Shown piece by piece: positions 20,903-32,143 of a DNA stretch of 64,000 bases (positions within the stretch are counted from its first letter, which is position 1; every line of letters begins with the position of its first letter). The translations under genes and the position numbers were made by a program. The DNA lies in NCBI RefSeq assembly GCF_004011695.2, contig NC_082412.1:1364001-1428000 (forward strand), written 5' to 3'. This DNA is from Ascochyta rabiei (lineage: Eukaryota; Ascomycota; Dothideomycetes; Pleosporales; Didymellaceae). The notes under the pieces are model-generated. The model was not told the origin of the DNA. It was given only the letters and a program-made list of their open reading frames with translations, and made no database searches.

Positions 20903-22123
20903 TCAAGCGTAAACCACCAACAACCCATCTTTATGAAGGGAAGGAGCCAGAGGAGGACTCGGAGGCTCTACAACCACGTCAGTAGCATTCATAAATCACA
21001 GAAGAGTGTACTCACTGGGCGGGGAAGGGGGCGGTGTGTAAGGATCCAGATCCCCTTCTGATCTAGCCTTAGGAGATGGAGGTGGAGGAGGTGGGGGCGA
21101 GTCTCCACGTCCAAAATCATTGTCCAAATTCTCGTCTGGCTTTGCTTTGGGGGAAGGAGGAGGAGGTGGTGGAGGGAAATCTCCGCGTCCAAACTTGTGG
21201 TTGCGAGGAGACGGGGGCGGGTTGGATGGTGGCGGGGATGGCGAGTCTCTGCCGTCAATGTCATCACCCGGCTTTGATTTAGGCGAGGGAGGAGGGGGGG
21301 GCGGCGGCGACGGCGAGCGTCCAAGCTTGTTGCAAGGAGACGAAGGGGGACCAGACGGACAAGGGGAGGACGAACCTTCGCCATCTTGAGGCCTGGCCTT
21401 AGGAGACGGTGGTGGAGGCGGAGGTGGCGAGTCTCCGCGTTGAAGCCGCTGCGTATCAATGGTGTAATCTCGCAAAACGGGATGTGGTGGCAGTGGCGCC
21501 AGAGCAGGTAAGAGACGCGATAACCCTTCGCCTTCGACACAATCACAAGGCCCCGTACTAGGCGAAGGAGGCGTTCTAGAATAAGCTGGAGACAGGTGGT
21601 CTTTACCGCCAAGCTTGAGACGGATGACCTTCAATAGTTGATCGATAGCGCTGAAGAGTTCTTCAGATCTCACGCTGGGCGAAGGAGACGGAAGGGGTGA
21701 TGAATAATTGCACCCAGGCTGGAGTTCCATAGCCTTGAGAAAGGCGTCCACGGCCTCAAGATTCTCTATCGGCTTTGCATGGGGCAAGAGGGAAGGGCCC
21801 ACTGGCGAAGGAGACGGATAGCCCTCACCCTCAAGTTCAGTTGTGGTATCTTCCGTGACGTAGTTGAACGAATTCTTGGGACAGGGAGTCAGTAAGATTT
21901 CCAGACTCAATGTGAGTTTAGGTCTGCGAAGGAATTGCAAAGTTACTCACAGTTAGCGATTGGGAACGATCAAGAGCCTTGTTCTTAGGGCTGTTTGGCG
22001 GTGGCTTAGGCTACAAGTTTTATGTTGGAACTGGATCCTCTGACAGGTAGCTACTGAACTTACAGGTGATGGTGGGTCGTCCCTGCTGAATTGGTTGATC
22101 GGAGCGTATGCTGAAATGGACAT
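20903..22123 (-). CDS. Proline-rich repeat protein, function unknown
   Basis: Exons 22064-22123, 21951-22010, 21016-21874 and 20903-20967 on the minus strand encode 347 residues. The last intron (48 bp; GTGAGT donor, GCTACTGACG branch, TTGTAG acceptor) is needed for the Pro-rich frame to run on into PPSPPLAPSLHKDGLL; if it is retained the protein ends early at EYTLL. The N-terminal half has short helical-looking blocks (EAVDAFLKAME, EELFSAIDQLLKVIRLKLGG). The C-terminal half carries about five copies of a 25-30 residue unit: GRGDSPPPPPPPSPKAKP or a variant, then a short acidic stretch. No signal peptide is evident. Poly-Pro segments of six or seven residues suggest binding of SH3 or profilin partners, but no partner can be named. 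Confidence 0.72.
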
Positions 22124-23072
22124 GTTGACTAGGAACCTGTAACCGATAACGTCTATATCTAGGGTTGAAACTGAGTGTGTCGGTATGCTGATACCTCCAA
22201 AGATGCTGTCGGATGTTTTGTAGAGATTGCTGATGTTGTGTAGTTCCTATCAGCGATGGAGTTGCTGCATATATACGTACCGCGATTCAATGTCAGGACA
22301 GATAGCGTGTTGTGAACATTACAGGGCGTTGGTCACATTCTACATAAAGCTGTGGGAATAGCGGAAAAGTTATGATTGTTGTTTGCTACCCCGAAGACGC
22401 AATCGCTGATCTGGAGACGCGCCTTTGAGAAAGCAGCGGCAACTAGCGTTCGTATTGTGATTTAGAGGCGTTTGCAATTGACCTATGGCCCTGAAGGACA
22501 ATATTTGTGATTTTTCGGTGAGTGCACGCACCCAATGGTATTCTGCAGCTAAAGCATACACTGAAGCGCAAAGTACTGTGCGACCTCTGTGTGACACCAT
22601 AAGTCTAGCAAACGTAAGATGGTGTTAGGGAGCAAGATAGAAGCGGGCGATGATCGTGATATATTGTCAAGCGTCTCCAGTATGGAGGCTCAATATTAGG
22701 TATGTGTGTATTGATACAGAGTTGTTCGGACATCAGGTCGGAACTCATTCAGTTAAAGATGTAGAAGCGTGGTGACAGAAAAAAACTCGTAAACAGTCAA
22801 GAAGGGGTATATCCGGATACTTCCACGACTGGAAATTTCGAAGCAAGAGTCCAGCCAATTATGGTTTGAGCGACAAAACGGTCGAGAGAGTGAATACCAC
22901 GACCGGTTCAAGAGGAAAGACTGCCAAGTATCGAAAATATAGAGGCGGACTAGCCGGGTATCAAAATGGAAGTAGTCCAAAGAGAACGCTGATAAGAACG
23001 TAGCGAACCAGTACGCTTGCGAGTCAACAAAGGAAACGATTAGTAGGGATAGTGAGGACACTGTGAGCCTGG
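22124..23072. other. Intergenic, AT-rich, no gene seen
   Basis: This 949-bp stretch lies between two minus-strand genes. It should hold the promoter of the proline-rich gene and the 3' region of the LIM gene. An open minus-strand frame near 22753-23061 has no features that support it. Confidence 0.55.
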
Positions 23073-25397
23073 TTACATCATCATGAGTCTTGTTCGGCGC
23101 TTCTGCACATTTCGAGGACGATAGTCACCAGGACCAAGGTAGTTTTGCCGTGGAGCTGCAGCTCGTTGGCCGTGTCGCTCGCAAAGCATTTGCCCGCCAA
23201 CCTCGTAGTAATCGGCACTCAGTGGAACTCTGCACGTAGAACAAGTAAAGCACCGCGGATGGAACTTTTGGCGCGCGTCTGTCTCCAGGTATTGACCCTC
23301 AATGCCGCGATTACAGGAGTTGCAGAGAGACCCATTGAGCTTGTGATAGTGATGCTCACAGTACGGCGCGTTTTCGAAGACGTAAAATTCGGCGGTTGGG
23401 AAGCCGTCGCCACAGACCTGACAGACGAAACAGGACCTGTGGTAACGTCCGGTTAGGCGACCTGACGAGTCTTTGACGGACTTGCCGACAATAAGCTCGG
23501 AACAACCGCGACAACTGCCTTTGTTTGCAGGTGCTGGTCGGCGTACCTCTGCCTGCCGCGGTCCAGATCCTGGCCTGCGTCTTGGAGGACCCTGGGCGAG
23601 ATTTAAGGCGGGGTCTTGTAGCACAGGCGGCTCTTTCGGCCGTCTCTCGAACGACTCACCCAGCTGAATTGCGGGGTCCAAGGGGGATTCAGGTGCACGG
23701 GGACTAGGGAACCCAGGTGACAGGATCTGTGGAATCGGCTCAGGAAGGTTGGGACGCGTGTAGCTTGTAGGCGCTCTTCGACCTTGTGTCTGAGAAGGCA
23801 GAGGCTTTGCCTCGGCGTATGAGTCAGGACTCACGGTTCTCTGAAGGCTCTCCTCCGCAAGATAATCCGAACGACTAACTTTTGATACACTGCGGGAGTG
23901 TCCTACTTCAGAGCTAGGCGGGCTCGATCGCGAGCTTGCAACACTTCGAGTAGTATAGCTAGCGTACGAATCATCTGACAAACCCGAATCGGATGGTGTA
24001 TGAAGTGGAACAATCGGCGTGTCTGTGGTGTAGTTGGGAATAACTGGTGGTGGTGATGGCTGCAATGACCTCGTGGGTACAGGACCCTGTCGCAAGCCTG
24101 ATTCCGATTCTGTCCGGCTGGGGTTACGCGAAGGGAACATGTTGTTCGATCGAGGGGCGAAGTCTGAAGTCTTGTACTCAGCAATGTTTGCTGGAGGCAG
24201 ATCTTTCTCGGAAGGTCTCCTTGGTCGCGGCGGTGGTCCTTTCCTTTCTTGGCTTTCCTTGCGTAGAGGGTATATCTTCGACCTATCGTCCTGGCTTAGT
24301 TGTCCCGGGCGCTTAGCTTCGTTCTGTAAACGCCCAAGGAAAGCATCGATGCCTTCGTCTTCTACAGTCGCAGCTGCTAGTGGAGGTGCAGGCATTGCTG
24401 CTACCGGTTCAGGCTTTCCTCGGCTGGGAAGACCTGCGCTGCGGTTCGAATGTGCCGAAGCTCGTGACGTACTTGACGCCAGCGACGTCCTTGAAATCGA
24501 TCCACCCCCAATACTTCTTATGCTACCCTGTGTCTCTGTCCTTCTGTGCCCAAGTGGTTGCTCCTGCGAAGGTGATCTGGGTGCACTAGCTGTGCTTGGG
24601 CGTCGACTGTCGAAGGGACCAGGTGCAATACTGTCCATGCGTTTTGACACGCTCTCGCCCCCATTCGTGCGAGGACTGAGCGGCGCAAAAAGAGGACTGG
24701 GTTCGGCGTAACGCTGATTGTACGTGGTGTTGAGCCTGTCATGCTCTTGTGGTCTTGGGCTTCGAGGTGTAGCTTTTGTAGGAAATCGCGGAAACGCCGA
24801 GTCCATGTTAGCATACATGTCTGGAGAAGGAGGCGAGACGAAGGGTGGAACAGGGCTTGTTGCGCTTCGATTCAGAGGGTAGGGCGATCTCAAAGGTGCA
24901 GATGGCAGCGGGGAATGACTTCTTGGATCGCTGTAGTTGCTGCTCATTGGCGACGGCTCGAGAGGGCGAAAAGGTTTATCTAAGTTGCTGAGCGATTGTT
25001 CCTAAGCATTGTTGACGGATACAGTATCTTACTGGCTGCTTGCGAGTCTATTCTGGGTGGTGCCGGCATGCGACCTGAGGAATACGCTTGCTTCTCATAT
25101 CTCGCACTGAAGGATGGACCTCCAAAGGTTGTGGCACGTTCAAGCTTTGGCGATAGTGTTTCTGGGACAGGCGCTTCCGGGTGAGGTTGGACGTGTGCTG
25201 CTGAAGCTGGAGGTGGAGCTGAAGCTGGAGGTAGTCAGATATGTGAGAGCCTGAGATGGATGCGCTCTGTTCTTCTTCCACTTACGTGCTGCTGGTGGAG
25301 GAGCTGTAGCACAGACATGATCGGCTAGTTGCAAGATGTCAATGTCAATCCCACATGATGAACATTTGATCATCGGCAACCCGCTCATTCGCTCCAT
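23073..25397 (-). CDS. Paxillin-like protein with two C-terminal LIM domains
   Basis: Exons 25286-25397, 25033-25224 and 23073-24979 on the minus strand encode 736 residues from the ATG at 25397. The N-terminus carries a small zinc-knuckle-like block, IKCSSCGIDIDILQLADHVC. Residues about 50-590 are disordered and rich in Pro, Ser and Arg with many SP sites. LIM 1 (about 591-645) shows C-x2-C, H-x2-C, C-x2-C and the final C-x2-H; LIM 2 (about 654-704) shows the same set with CNSC, HPRC, CSTC and CERH. The basic end reads YRPRNVQKRRTRL. Family knowledge: fungal LIM proteins of this type (Pxl1/PaxB) act at sites of polarised growth and septation, tying Rho and actin. Exon 2 has two possible acceptors 18 bp apart (see findings). 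The start is uncertain because the frame stays open upstream without an earlier ATG. Confidence 0.85.
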
Positions 25398-27761
25398 GTC
25401 GTGTGTGGCTAGTGGGCCTGGAGAGCCAGTACGATGAGCGGTAGGTTGTGCTCTAGAGGCGATGCTGTCGTCCTTCACTTTCGACAATGCGACGTTTTGG
25501 CGTTGTTTCTACTGTGTTGACATGGGATGGAGGGTGAGATTCAAACAACAGAACCTCGAAGACGGGTGCAGACCGCCGAGCAAAGATCCCTGACTATCTC
25601 GAGGCAGTCTGATCTTCGCTGAATCAGGGGAAACAACGCGGAAATGGTGCTGGATTAGCTCTGATCTGGGAGCGGCAGCGGAGAAATGGTTAGCGTATGC
25701 ACGAGGACAATCCCGTTTGAGATACTGTGCAGCCCCACCCGCGATACTCGCAATGTTGGATGTTCTGTTAGAATAGCGGTAGACAGGGGACTGGGTGATG
25801 AAGAGAATTTGATTCTGCGGACAAGCCGGCCATACAGAGACGGCAGCGCACGATAGCGATGAATGAGCTTTCTAAGACGAATCTTCCGAGAACCAAAGAC
25901 GCACGCGCACTTCGAGACCTCTGATGTCCTGCACGCAACCCGCGCGGTCCCTGAGTCGTAGCGTTGCTCGACATCACTGAGCGGCGTCGCTGATTCGGCA
26001 GACTAGCCTAGGCGCGCACGGAGCGGCAGCTTGCAAGATCAAGTGGTCCCTGACCGAGGAACCAGTCGCATCACTGAAGCTGTCAACTGCGTGATGAAAC
26101 GAATCTCCGTCGTGTTGTGTCAAACAATGTCGCAAGCGCCCATGGCGAAGTTGATTGCGCACGTGTGGCCATCAGATGAGGCTCCATCGCGTGGTACCTG
26201 AACGTCGCACAGAGCGGTAGGCCAGGTCGTGCAGAGCCGATTTGAGGCTTTGTTCGCCAGCTGTCCATGCGCAGGAGAACCATTCAGCCCGGACATTAAG
26301 CCACCTGCTTGGCTGGATCCTTCGTGCATCGTTGTTGGGCACATGGCTTATTGAAGTGGACTTGCCACTGACACAGCGAGAGCTTCTTCGCAAAGCCTCT
26401 CTTCGTCCATGTGAGCGCTGAGACACCAGTCTTGGCTTCATGACGATTCCTGCAACCCTTGAGTTTCGAACGGTTTGACGCATGTCCGACGGCCTCGACC
26501 TCATCATTTCGGCAACGACGTCCGTCGCACGGACCGGTGGGTAAGCTCTGAGGACCGTACTGGTATGGGGCTGTCCAAGAGAGTTGTTCTGCATATAGCC
26601 GTGGAGACAATCGGATATTGGCCTTACGGAAATACTTGTCGCCCTGGAAAGGAATCTCTCGACCACGAGGTTGCTCGCTGATGCTGTGCTGGAAGCTCAC
26701 TCGTCGTTTTGCCACCTACGGGTCGGCACTGCGTCCAATGCGCGACCATTAAGAAGGAGTATAGCCTTGCGCTGGTACAAGTGTAGCGAGCGTCGTGTAC
26801 TCTGGCGATGCCGAACGAGGCAATCCAGCAGCTGTAACAAGAGCTCAATTGTCTTAGCTTATCATGCAAACCAGCAAGGCGAAGAGATAAGAGCGCTACG
26901 TTCATGTCTGGTACTGTCGACGATGGATCTCGAACCGGTGGAGCAACATGCAGTCCAGTCCACTTGTTCACGTCCACCGCTCCTTTTTGTCAGCTAGCGC
27001 CAGCAAATACACGCGGGGTACGATGGAGGAACTCGGACGTCAACACCACGCTCCGCGCTCCACCGTCATGTAATTGTCTTGACCGCCGTCAGCCGTCAAT
27101 GCAAAGCACTGATTCCTTCCGTCTTCTGGTGTGTTGTTATGTCCTAGCCCAGAGATGCTGCGTGCCCACCATGCCAAGTGCGGTTCGGTTTGCTGCACCC
27201 TAAAATTGAGCATGATGGCAGGCGCGGCGAGGAGCAGCGAGACGGAAAAACTCATGATGTAATTGGTCTTCTAGAAGCTATCACGGGCTGCGACGGCATG
27301 AATTGACTCAAAAAGTGGAGTGCACTTCGAAGAAGCGGTGGGAGTCGACGCTCTCCGGCAACAGTCGGGTGCAGGTTAGCCTTGTGGCCATCGGTACCAA
27401 AGTCAGCAGGCAGGGACAAGATATAAGCCTCTCTCACCTCAACAACACAACCCCACCGCAAAGTACAACATCTGAATCGGCCATCTTAACTCGCAAACAA
27501 CAACCTTCCCTTCCCATCACCACACCCACTCGTCACTTGGGCCATTGCCCAGACTCAAGACGTTTTCCAACCTCCTTTCCTCGTAAGTACCCCGCCAATC
27601 ACTTAGAAGGCAGCAATGTCACTAACGGTTCACAGCGTCCACAACCCATTCGCCGGCCGACGCACTTCTCCTTCTGGGGCAGCGTCGGATTTAGATTTCC
27701 GCAGATAAGTTCATTGAGCCAGATAAGCCAAAACAAAAAAACCCGTCTCAAGCGAACGATT
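25398..27761. other. Divergent intergenic region with INO1 leader
   Basis: These 2.36 kb separate the divergent LIM and INO1 starts. No frame is supported. ATATAAG at 27421 is a possible TATA box for INO1. A spliceable leader intron (about 27583-27635; GTAAGT donor, CACTAACG branch, TTCACAG acceptor) lies just upstream of the INO1 ATG. Confidence 0.5.
27583..27635 (+). other. Probable 5'-UTR intron of INO1
   Basis: GTAAGT donor at 27583, CACTAACG branch near 27620 and CACAG acceptor ending at 27635 give a 53-bp intron that matches the other introns in the window. The region after it is an AT-poor leader running to the ATG at 27762. Confidence 0.55.
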
Positions 27762-29430
27762 ATGGCGCCTCACGCCGAAGAAAGCGTCGGCCATGCGGAT
27801 GGGTTCAACGTGCAGACGGCACCAGCCAAGGATCTCTTTGTCGTCAACTCTCCCAACGTCGAATACACCGAGGACACCATCAAGACCAAGTACACTTACC
27901 GTACCACCGACATTACCCAGAACGCGGATGGTAAGTACGTTGCCGTACCAAAGGAAACACTGTACGATTTCAAGGTCGACCGCAAAGTTCCCAAAGTCGG
28001 TGTGATGCTTGTAGGTCTTGGTGGTAACAACGGAACTACCGTTACCGCTGGTATCATCGCCAACAAGCGTAACTTGGTATGGGAGACGAAGGAGGGTAAG
28101 CGCGCTGCTAACTACTACGGCTCGGTCATCATGAGTTCCACTACCAAGCTCGGAGTCGACAGCAAGACTGGCAAGGAGATCCATATCCCCTTCCATGACC
28201 TTCTGCCGATGGTCCATCCTAACGATCTCGTTATTGGAGGCTGGGACATCAGTGGCATGAATCTGGCTGATGCCATGGACCGCGCCAAGGTTCTCTCGCC
28301 TTCCCTGAAGATGCTGGTTCGAAAAGAAATGGCTGCTATGAAGCCGCTGCGTAGTATTTACTATCCAGACTTCATCGCGGCTAACCAAGAGGAACGCGCC
28401 GACAACGTTCTGGAAGGCACCAAGGCCTGCATGGCCCATGTTGAGCAGATCCGTAAGGACATTCGGTAAGCTATTTCGCTACACGACTTGCAAATTCTTT
28501 ACCACTAACACGACTCCAAGTGACTTTAAGTCTAACAACGGCCTCGACAAGGTCATCGTGCAGTGGACGGCCAACACAGAGCGTTATGCCGACATTCTGG
28601 AGGGCGTCAACGATACTGCCGACAACCTCATGAAGGCTATCGAATCTGGGCACGAGGAAGTTGCTCCCTCAACCGTCTTCGCTGTTGCGTCCATTCTTGA
28701 AAACGTTCCTTTCATCAACGGCTCTCCCCAAAACACTTTCGTCCCAGGTGCTATTCAGCTTGCCGAGAAGCACGGCGCCTTCATTGGCGGTGATGACTTC
28801 AAGTCTGGCCAAACCAAGATGAAGTCCGCCCTTGTTGATTTCATGATCAACGCAGGTATTAAGCTCACTTCCATTGCAAGCTACAACCACCTCGGCAACA
28901 ACGACGGCATGAATCTTAGCTCGCAGAAGCAATTCCGTTCCAAGGAGATTTCCAAGTCCAACGTCGTCGACGACATGGTTGCTGCCAACAACGTTCTTTA
29001 CAAGGATGGCGAGCACCCCGACCACTGCGTTGTTATCAAGTACATGCCCGCTGTCGGAGACGACAAGCGCGCTCTTGACGAGTATTATGCAGAGATTTTC
29101 TTGGACGGACACCAGACGATCAGTCTGTTCAACGTCTGCGAAGACTCTCTTCTGGCTTCGCCTCTGATCATCGATCTTGTGCTTGTCGCTGAGATAATGA
29201 CTCGTGTCCAATGGAAGGCTCACAGTGCTGGCCAGGATGCTTCTGAATACTCTGGTTTCCACAGTGTCCTCAGTATCCTCAGCTACATGCTCAAGGCTCC
29301 TCTCACACCTGCCGGTACTCCCGTCGTGAATGCTCTTGCCAAGCAGCGTGCTGCTCTCACCAACATTTTCCGCGCCTGCGTCGGTTTGGAGCCCGAGAAC
29401 GATATGACTCTTGAGCACAAGCTGTTCTAG
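27762..29430 (+). CDS. INO1: Inositol-3-phosphate synthase
   Basis: Exons 27762-28465 and 28521-29430 with a 55-bp phase-2 intron encode 537 residues, against about 530 in relatives. The NAD-binding loop [15 protein letters not shown] (residues about 87-101) and [15 protein letters not shown] are conserved, as are the catalytic-domain blocks [37 protein letters not shown] and [14 protein letters not shown]. The protein ends in DMTLEHKLF. Family knowledge: conversion of glucose 6-phosphate to 1L-myo-inositol 1-phosphate with NAD as catalyst, the first step of inositol and phosphatidylinositol synthesis, in the cytosol. A leader intron is likely. The next gene starts 123 bp after the stop, on the same strand. 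Confidence 0.97.
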
Positions 29431-29553
29431 AGTGCACTGGATAACGTGCGAGCTGATGTGCAGGGCAAGGAAGTGGCAGTCTGGTGGAACATGCGGAAGC
29501 TTTGTATTGTGATTTGCCCAACTCTACACGCTCCTTAACACTACTACATAACA

Positions 29554-31331
29554 ATGTCAAAAATTTTCCAATCAATTTCGCGTCCCCGTGGCTTTGCAAT
29601 GCTGACCACTATGGAAGCAGGTCTGACTAAGGAAGGCGCGGCGTTCCTTCCATCTCAAGCTCCCTCGTCATCCACATCTACCTCACCAACACCACCAACC
29701 AATACCACGCAAAGCCTTGCTATGCCTGCATCGTCATCCATTCAGTCTTATTTCACATCTTCGCCAACCAAAAACAGCGACGGCTTCACCGCTGACGAGG
29801 TGCAGGGTGCATCTGCAACTGCTTCATGGACTGTGTGTACCGGCAATCCACTCTTCAACTGTCTGAACTGATCACAGTAGCCCAATTTAGAGTACGAAGA
29901 TGCTGACTTGGGCTCTCTCAGCCCTGGCCCACGTAATCTGGCGCTCATGGGGCGCGTAGTCAACTTCTACGATGTAGCCAAACCAAGCAAGCGTCACACA
30001 TCTGCCCAGGGCTACATCAAGATTATGCTTGCAGACGACACCGGTGTACTCACTGTGCGTCTCTGGTACGCTAACGTAGAGCACAAGCTACGCCTTGGTC
30101 AGCTCATGACAGTCTGGACAGTACACATCTCGAACAGCTCGGAGCATAATGCACTTGCTCCTGACTCTGCGCCACTCTTCACCAGCATCTTTCCTGAGGG
30201 CGAGCGGCACTGTCACCTCATGGTGCATGAGAATAGTGACAACGGCACTCAATTCAAGAGACCATTCAACTGCACAGACTTCAGAGCACTTCCTGGCCTT
30301 ATGACGTTGAAAAGCTTCACCGATGGCGGGTACGATGTCGACGAGCCCAAGCTGCTTGTGTGTGTGAAGAACATTGGAGCAAGGAAGCGTTGTAGGCCAC
30401 CCCTCCCTTCCTTCCTATTCCAAACTTTTCAGTTGACTAATGAGCCCGAGTAGACATCAATCGTAATGGCACTACCTCCGAACTGCTTACACTGGGCATC
30501 TTCGACGACACAGCCGATGCATCGCTGACCCTTTACTCCGGGGTCTGTGATTCTGCGACTTCCTTTCAGCCTTCGAGAACGGTCTTGCTGATCTCGAATC
30601 CAGGCTGGCGCATCGAAAAAAACGCTAAGCTGTCGCTGAATGCCAATTCTCGTGTCGACATCGATCCAGACATAGGCGACGCACGGCGACTCCAAACACT
30701 TGCCCAACGCTTTACAAAGAAAGAGCACGTCAATCCAGCATTTCCCGCTATCGATGTTTCCTTCTTCGAAGAGAGTCCCGTTCGTGCACTGTACAACTTC
30801 GCCGATATTGATGAATTTGCGCGGACGAACCCACAGGAGGAGCTCATTGGTTATGTGTCCTGCATCATCACTTCGCTCAACATCGTTGTGCCGTACAAGC
30901 GCAACATGCTGTTAAGCGCCGAGTGTTGCGGAATCGCGCTCTTTGCCAATACGAACAATTCGATTTGTAAGCAATGCGAGCAGGAAGTTGAATTGAGGAT
31001 CAATCCGAGGATCGTACGTATCTTGCCCTTTCCCACCCGAGTCCATTGTTGCTTCTACAACGACCCGTTACTACACAGAACACTAACTCTTCATGCCCAG
31101 CTCGGTCCAGTTCTTGACGAAACTGGACAAATCAGCAGCGGCAAGCTCGTCTTGTCGGATCGCGCGTGGGGCGAGCTGCTGGGTCGGACAGCGTCGCAGC
31201 TTGTCGGTACGGATGTAGATGTGCTGCGGTATCTGGAGCAGCGGCTACTGTTTTTACGGATTACCATGGGCTTTGCACTGAAACTAGACGACGAGATTGG
31301 ACGGCTTGCTGTTTGGTGCGTGAAGAACTAA
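29554..31331 (+). CDS. OB-fold ssDNA-binding protein (RPA1/MEIOB-like)
   Basis: Exons 29554-29832, 29881-30391, 30454-31013 and 31101-31331 give 526 residues. The first 90 are disordered (Ser/Thr/Pro). Then GSLSPGPRNLALMGRVVNFY and IMLADDTGVLTVRLWYANVE read as the first OB fold (residues about 105-200). A second OB-like part has LLTLGIFDDTADASLTLYSG and the third carries a possible zinc ribbon with CC and C-x2-C. The layout of OB folds ending in a zinc ribbon and C-terminal domain resembles RPA1 and the meiotic protein MEIOB. Family knowledge would then suggest ssDNA binding in recombination. The exact gene is not certain; the first intron (48 bp, GTGTGT donor) is the weakest junction, as one other in-phase splice is possible. 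No signal peptide. Confidence 0.6.
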
Positions 31332-32143
31332 GATTCACGACAGGGCAGCCTCAACAACGCGAAAACCTAACGTCTCACATGATGCCGGGCTTGGCGCGGA
31401 AGGGTTGTTGTTGGGTTGTAGGGAAGCTCCAGTCCCACTGCTAGGCGCTGGTGGACAGGCTACATCTGTCATGGGACCCTTATTGCCCTGGCGATGCATC
31501 ACACGTGTATTAGAAGTTTTCCAGGGCGCGGATAATCTGGCAAATGTCCGGGATTTTCAAGAGACTCCTGCTACCTATCACGATAGAGGCTGGCTGGAGC
31601 AGCGATGCATCTCCGTTTCGGCCGCGGCGCCGATACCGCGGCATGATAGACGGAACAATTCTTTCGTGTCGAAACAAACGATTTTGGTCCGGGGCCTTTT
31701 AGAACAGACTGGATTGCGTGTGTAAGGGAATGATCAATGGGTGTGTCTGGACATATTATCGGCGCTGAGAGGGTCGGCGTGTGGGTGAACCAGCCGCGCT
31801 GACAGATGACGGCAAGAAATTGGCCACGTAGAGTCAGGATGATCAACCACGACCTGGAGGCACACAGTGTGTCTGAAGACAGGTCTTCTAGATTGACCGC
31901 TTCTTCAGCATGCGCGGACAGCTGCGGCAACGCTTTGATACATGGTGGACTCGACAAAGCTTTCGCTGGGAAGCACCCACTGGCATGACGCAGGAAGAGT
32001 GGGTCGCAAAGGCCGTGCTATGAGGCAAGCGTGGCGGGCATGCTTGACATCCCACGTCTAGCGCCGTTGCTGATTTCAAAACCCAGTCCTTAAGCCAGGC
32101 GCTTCGACTCTTCCCTCTTGTTCTATTGTCAATCATTTTCAAG
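31332..32143. other. Intergenic, upstream of transketolase
   Basis: These 812 bp contain the 3' end of the OB-fold gene and the promoter of transketolase. No supported coding or RNA feature is seen. Confidence 0.6.

Noticed and set aside
20845..20985. Short plus-strand ORF of 46 codons
   Set aside because: It overlaps the last exon of the Pro-rich gene on the other strand, whose splice signals and frame are better.
22753..23061. AT-rich minus-strand frame of 102 codons
   Set aside because: Phe/Leu/Ser-rich only because of base composition; no start context or conserved block.
27711..29418. Two long minus-strand frames over INO1
   Set aside because: They mirror INO1 exons and lack splice or domain support.
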